Below are positions 48,390-64,000 of a DNA stretch of 64,000 bases, piece after piece. The DNA comes from Sphagnum compactum. Taxonomy: Eukaryota; Bryophyta; Sphagnopsida; Sphagnales. Every line of letters begins with the position of its first letter. The stretch's first letter is position 1. Below the pieces are notes generated by a model. The model had not been told where the DNA came from. It made no database searches and saw only the letters and a list, made by a program, of their open reading frames with translations. The stretch covers positions 3,410,001 to 3,474,000 of the forward strand of contig OZ234498.1 in assembly GCA_965153455.1 (NCBI GenBank), written 5' to 3'. The position numbers and the translations under genes are program-made.

Positions 48390-51203
48390 GCATGTCAGCC
48401 TGCTTTTGCTTTGACAAATTTATTCATCTTTTGACTGCCTTTGCCTTGCCATGCTTACCTATCTTTCTTGACTTGACCCCCCCCAACAAAGTCATCACTC
48501 CCCAAACTATACCATTGCTGGCTGGACTCTAGAGTTTCAATGGTGGGTTAATATGCAACCAAAAGCTTAACTTAAACTACATCATCAAGTTTGAGGGTTG
48601 TAGTCGGATGTGAAAAAGAAGAAAATCAATTTTCCCTCTTTTTGTGAGTGTATATCTTTGCATGGTAAAGTTACAATAAGATGTGTAGGAAAGGGGTTTT
48701 TTTTTTTTTTTTTTCTTTTACACAATTGATATTAACCCCTAAATGTTGAGGAAATGCAAAAATACACCACAAAAAAAAAGTAGACTAATTTGGTCCATCC
48801 TGACATTTAGGGGTTAAGCACTAGGGCTTTGTCTATAATGTGTAGAGTAATGCCCTCACTCCTGCATAAAAGGGTTTAGGCATTAAATTGCATAAAGGAT
48901 CTGCAGAATTTTTTAAATTTATTTTCATTGTGATACCCAATGCATACCCAACATGATATTGGGAAGATATCCATTGGGTATCATGAGAAATTTTGAAGGA
49001 AAAAAAAAAGGGGGGTAGGTGTTTCGAAAAGAAAAATGCTTGTTGGAGGGGCCGTTCAATTTTTCAACATGCTTCACCATTTGCAAGGGATAGGTAGATT
49101 CCATTTGATAATGTGCCCTCCATATACATTGAAAAAAAATCCACCCATCGTTTACAATTGTAGGAATGACTTCAATAAGGTACGAAATGCATGATTGACT
49201 TGAAGAGAAAAAAACCAAACCAAAGAAAAAAAGACACACACACACACACACACACACTTATGTACATACCTACACACTTGAAATTGGCATAGTTTTATTT
49301 TGTTTTCAAACTTCTAGTTGAAAGGGAAAACATGGTCAAAATGAGGAGGCCCCATTTTAGCATATAATTCTGACCAAGCCCAAGCCTCATAAAGCTGGTC
49401 CTATAGTCAAATAGGAAATGGTGTGGAGAGTGTACTATCCCCAAAGGCAATGGACCCCAGACCAAGACTAACATGTGATTGTTGACCTCATTAGGTCATT
49501 TTATAAACTTTTTTTCTTTTTTTTTTTAGGCTTCCTTTTCCCATATGTCCTTTGTTTTCAAAATTTAAACTGTAGTAAAACTTGTGAAAATACAAATTAA
49601 GGATTAGCACTAAAGAGACATCAATAGAAAGAGCAATTTTCCCCCCCCATGGTGACCTAGGTGCCTTCACTAACAATCAAAGAATCTTTCTTTTGGGGGG
49701 AGTCCATCTTTTGAACATATGCGATTCATCTTGGAAACTTTCCAGTCCTCTATAATTATGTGATGTGGAATATGTGATGATGAATCTATGACACATAATT
49801 TCCTTTTCTCATCCAAGGTCATTTGACAATCTTTGTTTGACCTTCTCTAATTGCCAAAAGAACTTTTTGAAGACTTGAGGGTCTTTCTCTTCGAAAAACC
49901 GACTAAGTTTCTTGTGGAGTCATTCAAGCATATCCTCAAAACAATTTGCATTCATTGTTCCACCTTCCATAGATGCACCAAGTTCAACGACATTTCAATC
50001 TATGCATTACAATTGTGTTACAATTGCAAATCATTTCACAAACCACTAATTCTACCTCAATGGTGGTGCTCATAACATAGTATGCATGTTTCTTGCTACA
50101 CCACACAAAGGAGCTTAGTTGAAAAGAATAGCACAATATTTAGATCAATTACATCATCAACATTTTCTACATTAACAACGGCTTCAAGGAGGTTGCTTTT
50201 GATGTTGTCACAAAGCATAAGGCAAGATTATAGGTACCAAAAAAAAAAAAAACTTGTTTCACCACCAAATATTGGGAATGATGTGTTTGAGTTCAAAATT
50301 TCGAAATTGTGTTCACAACATAAGAGATATCAAGCTTACTTGATCCCATATGTGCACACTACAAGCTCCCAACTAATAAAATATAAGAAAATTCTATATT
50401 TTCATGCTCATCATGGGGAATTGGAGCATCATTAAAACCAACATTTGGATTTGTTCAAATATATATTGTTTTATAGTATATCAATTGAAACCATTAAAAA
50501 TTTTGCTCAAGATATATTGATTGACACATTTTTAGCTCAACCCAAGGTATCAATGGTAATTCCTTGAAATAACAAAAAAAAAATTTAAAAACCAAGGGCA
50601 TGTTCCCTAGTTCCACACATTATGACAAGAGGGGTGTGCAAGAACTCCAAGACATGATTAAAATGAGCTCCTCAAGTTGAACTCACGAACATGTGAAAAT
50701 GCACAAATCAAAAGATGAGGATGGTTAGAACATTTGAAACAAAATTGGGTCATGAACTTTTTTTGGGGTCAAAACATAATAACTAAATCAAAAAAATAAA
50801 TTTGACAATGAAATTGCTTGAATTCACATGTAAGCATGATATTGATTCAATAGTTCTTCCAATTATAATATAAAACCTTGTATACCTCTAATGACCTCAT
50901 GTAAAAATGTAGACATAAATTTAAAAAAGCAATTGCATCATAAAAGTGTCTAAAAAAATATGTTTGAAAATAGTTGTGTAAATGTGTTACATTGCATCAA
51001 AACATGGTTTTCATGATTATGACATATTGTGACTAATGTCAAAAAATAATCATGGAATCATATGTGGACGTTAATCATTATCATTTTTTCAATTGTAGTT
51101 GTATGACTTACTACATGATTATAATTTTCATTACATAATTAATAATCATTTTGAAAGATGTGAATTGTGTCCCTTTGACCTTGTTTGACCAACTACTATA
51201 CCT
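47011..51203. other. Intergenic, no gene recognised
   Basis: Contains poly-T tracts (near 47,115, 47,440, 48,700), (CT)n at 48,359-48,386 and (AC)12 at 49,234-49,257. Frames at 49,851-50,075 and 50,082-50,435 (plus) and 48,925-49,257 (minus) have no recognisable domain. Confidence 0.45.
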
Positions 51204-53385
51204 TCCTAGGTTAAGCTACCATATGTGGGCTACACTAGGTTAGCCTAAGTTAACATACGTAGTACTCTTGAAAGCCTACCAAGTTTAACTAAATAAATTA
51301 GCCTAGGTAGCCCTCATTAGGTCTAAATATGCCTTATGTAGAAGTAAGTAGGTCTAGGAAGATCTTAGGTAGGCCTAAATAGACCAAAGTATGCCCAATT
51401 TGGGTTTACATAGACCTAAGTAGGCCTTATGTATGCTTAGATAGGTTTAACATAAGCTTAAATAACCTAGGTAGATCTAGGTAGACCCTAAATAGGCTTA
51501 AGTACACCATGTTGACAAGCTAAATACACTTACATAGGCCTTACATAAGCCTATGTAGCTTATGTAATCTATGTAGACCTAGGTGGGTGAAAGCACATTG
51601 TAATACTATATCCTAGGCAAGAAAATATATTTATTTTTAGTACATTTATTATTATTTTGGGGGTAATTTTCTTTCATTTCATCTAACATTTTCACAAGCA
51701 AATAAAATGGATTCACACAAGGCTTCCAACACAATTCTTGTTACCTATCAACTAAAAATAAAATTTGAACATTTTTTTAAAAATTCATACACCTACATTC
51801 ATTTGAATGAAAAAACCCCATTTTATGTTTTTTGTAAAATTACATGAATGGAATTCTTCATATGGAATTGAAATGGTACAATCAACTCATATTCAATATA
51901 TGATTAAGTATTTCATCAAGTTTGGTAATCATTTGAATGATTTTTGTAATATATTTACATTTTGCAATACATTGTTATGAATGCTATTTTTTTGACAAAT
52001 ATATATTTTAATCATTTAATATCAATCAAAAAATGTAATTTCTTTTGAAAAAAAATATTCATTTATTTTTTGACTACCTTATTATGAGTATAATTCATGA
52101 AAACCCTTTCAATATTAGCTTGGTGGAAATTTGAAAAACAAATTCAAGAAATAAAATTTGTGACAACAATTTTTGAACATTGTAATGTGCGTTCACCAAA
52201 GTAGGCCTAGGTAGACCCTACATAGTTATGTAGACCTAGCTAGACCATGCATAGGCCCAATTATGTTCTACCTAGGGCTAGCTAGTCATATAAATAGACC
52301 TAGGTAGGCCCTAGGAGTATTTGCAAACTATAGTGGACTAATATATCTATAACATGGTAGTTTCTTTGCATCCTTGTGGATTATAATGTGTCCCATGTTG
52401 AACAAAAATTGAGTTTTATTATGATTTTTATGTAACTTAAATGAAATGTTTTAATGATTTGAAAATTAACGTTTTACACCAAATGTGGATCATTAAATGT
52501 GCTTGACCTCTATCCCCTTAATAATATCGTAAAAACTTATAAATGAACTCATCATGATAATAATTTGTAATGATGAGTCCATTTATTAATCCCTACAATT
52601 CATAAATGTCATAGGCAATTCAAAATAGGGGTTTCCAAACCATTTAAAATGCCATGAAAGTTTTGGGGGACATTTATAAATACCAAAATTGAAGGAAATT
52701 TGTGATATTCATTACAACATGAATTTTGTGAAATTTTCATTTTTTTTTCACAAACATTATATTTTGGGATGTATCAGAACCCATCACCATTAGATACTTT
52801 TTGGAAAAGATGATTTAAAAAAAATTTCAAACATTGACATCCAACAATGTCACATCAATATGACAACAAAATACACTACAAAAATGTATTTTTAAGGAAC
52901 CTATTCTGTTGCTTTTGGTTCATTCTAACTTGGACATACTCCTAGTAGGCATAGGTAAACCCTAGGCAACCTATGTACCCCTAGGTAGGTTTAAGTAAAC
53001 CTAAAGTAAGTTAGGTAAACCTAGCAAGAATCTAGGTAGCTTAAGTAACCTAGGTAGGCCTTATGTAAGGACTTAAGTAACCCAAATACACCTAGGTAAA
53101 CCTAGGTAGACATAGTTAAATGTTAGGTAGGCCCTATGCAGGTTATATATGGAGATTTTATGTAGGCTAAGTAGACCTTACATACACTAGGTGAACCCTA
53201 TGTAGGTTAGGTAGACCTATAGCTACATAAGCCATGCAGGCCTAGTTACTTTAGTCCAAGTTAGGCACCCTAGGTTACTTAGTGCAAATTAGGCACCTTA
53301 AACTAATATAAGCTAGGTGCTTTAGACTATCTTAATAGACAATTAGGCTAGGATGCCTAGTTTATGTTGTATAGGCTAGCCAAAT
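51204..53385. repeat. Field of TAGGTAGACCTA-type short repeats in three blocks
   Basis: Blocks at about 51,204-51,592, 52,198-52,315 and 52,946-53,385 consist mostly of variants of CCTAGGTAGACCTAAGTAGG with cores TAGGCCTA, CCTAGG and TAGACCTA, which are partly self-complementary. Between the blocks is ordinary AT-rich DNA. The blocks look like one expanded low-complexity array broken by insertions. No open frame of note. Confidence 0.8.
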
Positions 53386-55880
53386 GGCAATATTTAATGG
53401 GTCAATAAATTTCATAATTTACATTTAATAAATTGATCCAACACCTATATTGATCAATATGGGTCATTGGATGTCCTTTATGACCACCATCCTAGAATCC
53501 TTGGTTGTTAATGGCATTTGCAATTAAGGCCATGTTTGTGACTATTGGCATAAACAACCTAAACATTTGGATTGGAAAATCATGTAGTTTTGTGTAGTCA
53601 TAAATAACATAAGTGATTCAAAATGCATTCAATATTTATGCAATCTTATAAATCATGTTTTCATGTAGTGTTAAAACCTATTTCCATTCCAAAAGTAAAA
53701 CAAAACATTTGCAAATTACACGTTTTCACAAAATTTATGGTAAACTTAATATCTAGATTTTTCGATTTAAACATTGTTTGAATCTACTTACACCTACGTA
53801 TATAAAATTTGGCATTATAAAAAATGAATTTCAATTTGTTTTCATAAATCATAATAACATATTTGACTACCTATGTAATATGTTTATTAAAATATTATTA
53901 GATAAGATCAAAAATCTTAATAATTTTCATTATTACAAAATATATCACCATTCCTATGCATTTCATCAAACATCCACCCAACATTGAATGGGAAGGTTTG
54001 TGTGATCTTCTCACACAATCAAATTACATGTTTAATGATTTGATACATATTATGGTACTTTTCATTCAACCAAAATAACACATTGATTGATTCAATTGAT
54101 TATTTTTTACCTCTCAAACTCACCATAAACTCACATGGCTTGGCCATGGGAGGACTCACCATTTCTTCACTGACAATATACAAAATGTAATTAACAATGT
54201 GAAAAATACATTGAAATGGTTAAAAATTTTAAGAGTTTCAAAATGGACTCCTAAAATTGGGGCTCATTGTGTTTTGAATCTTTGAAGCCTCATAACTCCC
54301 TCAAAACAAATATTTTAAAAGCATGAAAATGTTGCTACCACCCTTAAACTATAGGTGACAATACCATTGTGCGTAGATGACAATGTTAAACATGTGTTTT
54401 TGATGATGCCACCTTTATGTTTCATGCTCTCAATGTTGTTGCCATCATGTGCCCCGCAACTTGCCACCCGCAACCTCCCACATCACATAATAACTTACAA
54501 CAAACAACCTCTACACAACAACCTTTGCACATCAACCTACAATACTATTGTTGAAATCACCTTTAGAACCACATTGAAAAAAAGACAAAATTCCAAGAGC
54601 TACAAAGAAATCCTACTACAGTAGTGTCAAAATGTGTTAACAAAGCACTTGTAAACATTAAGGAGGAATTTTGTTGTATTTTGACATTTTAACAATCTAG
54701 TTTAGAACAAAATTGAAAATCTAACTTTTAACTTTCAAAAATTTTAGCATTTTGTTTTAGATTTCTTTTTATCAAACCTATTATTTACCTATGGTAGTTC
54801 TTTGTTGTTGGAACCCAATTTAATGTGAATGAAGTTTCAAAAGTTTAACCTTGTTTACACATAAAAGAAGGTTACATCATTATACACATACATGCAGTTT
54901 GCGGAGTAGGCACAAGCCTAAGGACAAAAAAACACTTATATGGCCAGTTAGAATGGGAGCGTTGAGTTGTTTTGAGGAGTTAATTTTAGCAAACTAATGT
55001 TTAAAAATGTGATAATAGTATCATAAGCTTGTCCCTAGGTGCCAAGAAATTGTTTCTCACCAACGAGACTAGTCAAATCAATGCTTTGAAGTATTATTAA
55101 GAGTTGCATTAGTGAACTTGTTCTTACATGTTGCATGCAAATGACATGCAAATTGTAAGGAGTTTTAAACAAGAAGTTGAAGTTTTTACATCATTTTAAA
55201 ATTGTATTTATATTGCTTCTCATATTAAGGAACAAAGAGGTTTTATTCATGATGCTCTTCATGTAAGAGACAAGGTTCTAGCACATTACTTGTTTGTTTT
55301 TGTTTGAAAACTTTATCCTCAAGGAATGTTTGAAGGAGTCTCATCTTTGATATTACAAATGAACTCATCTCCAACAACCACAAAAGGAAGCCAAGCCTAA
55401 ACAAAAAAAAACACACACACACAAACTTTTGACATTAAATTGACACCTACCCTTTGTCATGTGTTGCATGGTTTTTTCTTCTAATAACAGAAACTGATTA
55501 AAATCTAAAGTTTCAAACTTCCATAAAAAAATAATGACTAGATTTAAAACACAAAAAAAACACATTTATGCATGTGAGTTTGTCATAATAACATTACAAT
55601 AATGTTGGGAGCCAATCTAGTAACAGTTGACAAAATCTGCACAAAAGGAAATGTATCGATAAATAGGGTTGTATTGTTTTGTAAATGCTTATTTAATCCT
55701 TGCGAGTATTGTGTATGAATCTGAGAGAAACGGGATTGTTTGTCTTGTAGAAATAAATATATAAACAAATAAAGATTGACATCAACTAAAGTTGCTCTTC
55801 TTGAGCTTTAAAAAAATCATGAATGAACTTTCTTCTGACAAGGAAAACTAATCCAATAGAAATAAAATGGGAATTAATTA
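53386..55880. other. Intergenic, no gene recognised
   Basis: AT-rich. Short frames at 53,778-53,987 and 54,355-54,624 (plus) have no recognisable domain. Confidence 0.45.
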
Positions 55881-56836
55881 ACCAAACCAATGGCATTTAC
55901 TTCTAATCAAGCTATTGATCATAACCCAACTCCAAATCTTCAACAGATGACAAGCCAAGAAGATTGCAAAACAAATGAATCAATCTTCCAGAGTTCATAC
56001 CTGCATTCCCACAAATCAAACAAAGCGTGTTGCACATGCAATGATCAAAGCTCCGCATTCGCATCTCATTTACTGTAGAAACAACTGCCTTCAACCAACT
56101 CCCAATCCAGTCCATGTATAACAGCTTTTTAGCATGACACCAAAATCATGGGAAAGTATTAGAAAAGAAAGAACATTTCTGCAGAAATCACATCTACATT
56201 AATAGAGATCCAGTTAATGGAGATCCCTTATACACCACTCACAAATCCCATCCCTCCTTATATTCACATATCTGACCTTGATATTTCATACTAGCAAAAC
56301 TATCCATCCTTGGCTCACTCAGAACTCTAGGGACAGCATAATGGGTAAAAAACTACAAGGTCCTGTGTTTCTTTGTATAAATACAGATGGAAAAGACTGC
56401 TGGCTGGCTCCTGAAAACACAAGGTATTAAGCAATAAAGTCACAGAAGTCAAAAATCAGGCGGGCAAGCACAGTGGGGATCAATGGAAAGCCTTCTGGGA
56501 CCCCACTAGTGGCTTTTACACAATCACTGTAGCCACAACTACTAAAGCTGTTTTCATGAACCTCCTTGTCTCGGTACCTGGTTCCAAACAGTCTATTATA
56601 GATAGGGTAGCAAGTAGCAACAGGAAGAGCTGTCCAAGAGCCTACACTCTAGCAGGACAGACTTCATTTCCCCCAAGAGACTCATTCTTTCTCAAAAAAG
56701 GGAAATGTAGTGCAAGCTAGCTTTCCCCCCTGAAGCAATAGGTCATTATTCGGTTCCGAAACAAATCATAGGTACAGTATAAAAAATGCCCATTGATGGT
56801 ATTTGGCACTTTATATGCTAAGTGCTTTGAAACTGT
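55881..56836 (-). other. Probable 3' UTR/flank of kinesin-13
   Basis: Base composition becomes gene-like from about 55.9 kb towards the kinesin stop. No further kinesin exon is required. Frames here are short and unrecognised. Confidence 0.35.
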
Positions 56837-62353
<5,517 letters not shown>

Positions 62354-63180
62354 GCAGGCCGCTCCTGTAGACGAAGCACCCCGCTTTTCTACTCACGCAC
62401 CGCCTCGACTACTACTATTATGTCTTGCGACCTCCGTCGAATTCCGATTCCACAACCAAGGTCCTGAGCGAAGAAAAACCCTCACTACGATCCAACGAGA
62501 GCGTGATTGTCTCTCGTATCATCGACGCCTTTCAAAGACCACGTAACGCAGCAACCTGCACTCTTACTATTACACCACCTCCCAGTAACAGGGACACCTT
62601 TTTGCAGTTAAGGGCGACACGAAGAGCAAATTGCCCCAACAAAACCGCACTCTCGAATCTACCTGTCACGACAATCTTCAAAACCTGGATCACGCAACAG
62701 ATAGACTGCCATCACCTACTGACACGACCAAAAAACAGACTCCACAAAACAGGCTAAATGTTCGGAAACTCATAAGAATCGCCGACGACGACGACGACGA
62801 CGACGACCTGTTAGGTACAGATGCTCCGAAAACTCGCTCAAAAGTGCAACCGGAGAAAAGTTTCCTCCAAAGGAAAATAATAATAATAATAAGAATAAGA
62901 ATAATGCACGCAGAAAAGGAGATGATTCCAGAGAATCGATGCAGCAATAATATCGAAACTGACCCGTCCGTCTGTCCGTCGTCGGAAGTGCTCCTCCCTT
63001 CCGCTCCGCTCGTTCCCTGCAACAAAGCGTCAGGGGCGCGAGCTACGGAAAAGGAGAGAGAGAGAGACGACCGAGCTCGGGTGCCCGGGGCAGCCGTATC
63101 TGTGAGCCCAGCCCGGTTCGGCGAACCCGCAGAAACATCGGCACCCGGTCCGATGTTGCTCTGTTGCTATTAGAGTTCAA
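62354..63180 (-). promoter_or_regulatory. Kinesin-13 5' leader and promoter, CpG-rich
   Basis: CpG density is high from the ATG to about 63,170, then drops to AT-rich repeat. (GTC)8 in the transcribed direction lies at 62,784-62,807, and an AT-rich AATAAT run at about 62,876-62,900. Overlapping frames on both strands in this block are compositional and belong to no recognised family. The start site is not determined. Confidence 0.5.
62784..62807 (-). repeat. (GTC)8 microsatellite in the kinesin-13 leader
   Basis: Eight uninterrupted GAC units on the plus strand, read as GTC in the direction of kinesin transcription. Confidence 0.9.
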
Positions 63181-63459
63181 AGATGATTTGTAAAACTGAA
63201 GGTGACGCTCCTATAGCACTTTAAATCGTTTAAGATGAATAAGAAATGAGAAAATTAAAAACTTTGAAAATAGGACAGGCCAAAAAAAAAAAAAAAACAA
63301 GTTTCCTGAGTTGGAAAGCTTATTTTTTGTTCTTGCTATTTTTTCATTACTCCTTTTTTCTTTGCATTTCAAACAGGATTTTTAAAAGCTTGAGGTAGCA
63401 CGCTCCCATATCATTTTAAATCACTCAAAATGAAGCTCAGATGATGTAGATCTAAAGAA

Positions 63460-64000
63460 GTGTTTAGTGATATGGTACTGATTAGTGATGGGCAGTTCTA
63501 CCCAAACCTCAATTTTCTTTTTTTAAAGAACTGGATCAGAACCAGACCTGAGGCTCCATTTTATTGTGGGAACTGGAACCAGAACCATTCTGAATATATT
63601 TTCAAAGAACTGGAACTGGAGGTTCTTATTAGAAGTCGAGAACCACCCAACATGGGAGTAAACCAGGGTATTTAATTTTTGTAAATGCTTGCCAGATCTG
63701 GGCGTTTGAAAAAAATCAGAATCAAAGAGCCACCAGTTCCGTGTATTTGAAAATTTTTGGAATCAAAGAACCAACAGTTCTGGGTATTTCAAAAACTTCA
63801 AAGAATTGCTGGTTTCATGCCCGATGGTTTTAGGTGGATATTTGAATTTTTTTCAAAAAATTTGAGAACTGCGGTCCCATATAATAATCGAGCATTTGAT
63901 TTTATGATAACCGTGATTATATATATCTCAAAACCTCAGTATTTGATTTTTTAAAATAATCATGGTTATCAACTTTGATACCCAGAAAGTGTTTAATGCA
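63460..64000. repeat. AACTGGAACC / ATCAAAGAGCCACC dispersed repeat at window edge
   Basis: Motifs such as GGAACTGGAACCAGAACC and AAAGAACTGGAACTGGAGG recur. A 41-bp internal duplication has ATCAAAGARCCAMCAGTTC at 63,721 and 63,762. ATCAAAGAGCCACC also occurs near 38,425, linking this block to the repeat family there. It runs off the window. Confidence 0.6.

Noticed and set aside
49851-50435. Two adjacent plus-strand frames as a possible gene
   Set aside because: No recognisable domain, no conserved splice chain, and AT-rich codon content like the surrounding intergenic DNA.
62425-63173. Frames of 110-180 codons in the CpG-rich block upstream of kinesin-13
   Set aside because: Composition-driven, no recognisable domain, and located where the kinesin leader and promoter must be.

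Overview
This window looks like a nuclear segment of a large, AT-rich, repeat-rich land-plant genome. It carries four complete multi-exon protein genes of families typical of plants: a plant-type GH100 neutral invertase, a DUF3475/DUF668 PSK-SIMULATOR protein, a plant kinesin-13, and the translation factor eIF3d. Degenerate plant-type telomere repeats (CCCTAAA-like) and decayed hAT, Harbinger and Helitron transposons fill much of the rest. The transposase relatives I recognise are common in seed-free plants, so a fern or other non-flowering plant is my guess; nothing here proves it.

Layout: 1-11.0 kb is gene-poor, with a telomere-like repeat, a Harbinger transposase remnant (minus) and a hAT/DUF4371 transposase remnant (plus). 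11.7-14.5 kb holds a neutral invertase gene (minus, 5 coding exons, 713 aa) with a pyrimidine-rich 5' leader reaching about 15.3 kb. 15.3-26 kb is AT-rich; inside it, 19.2-23.6 kb holds remnants of one Helitron-like element on the minus strand, with RPA-like sequence upstream of Rep/helicase sequence. 26.4-33.7 kb holds eIF3d (plus, 16 coding exons, 559 aa). 34.5-39.1 kb holds a decayed hAT element between inverted copies of a GGTACTGGTA-rich repeat. 39.6-44.6 kb holds a PSI1-like gene (minus, 12 coding exons, 789 aa) with several small repeat arrays upstream. 47-56 kb is gene-poor and includes a field of TAGGTAGACCTA-type repeats. 56.8-62.4 kb holds kinesin-13 (minus, 12 coding exons, 827 aa) with a CpG-rich leader, and the right edge is again repeat.

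Every exon chain was assembled by hand from splice sites, reading-frame phase and family conservation, and each closes as one open frame from ATG to stop. The four genes are independent housekeeping or signalling genes (sucrose cleavage, translation initiation, growth signalling at the plasma membrane, microtubule depolymerisation); nothing suggests a cluster or shared pathway. The most notable genic observation is a GC-AG intron splitting the kinesin P-loop, with a possible second one in intron 1. The most notable non-genic observation is the Helitron remnant carrying both RPA-like and Rep/helicase sequence. No CRISPR, rRNA, tRNA or bacterial-type feature was seen.
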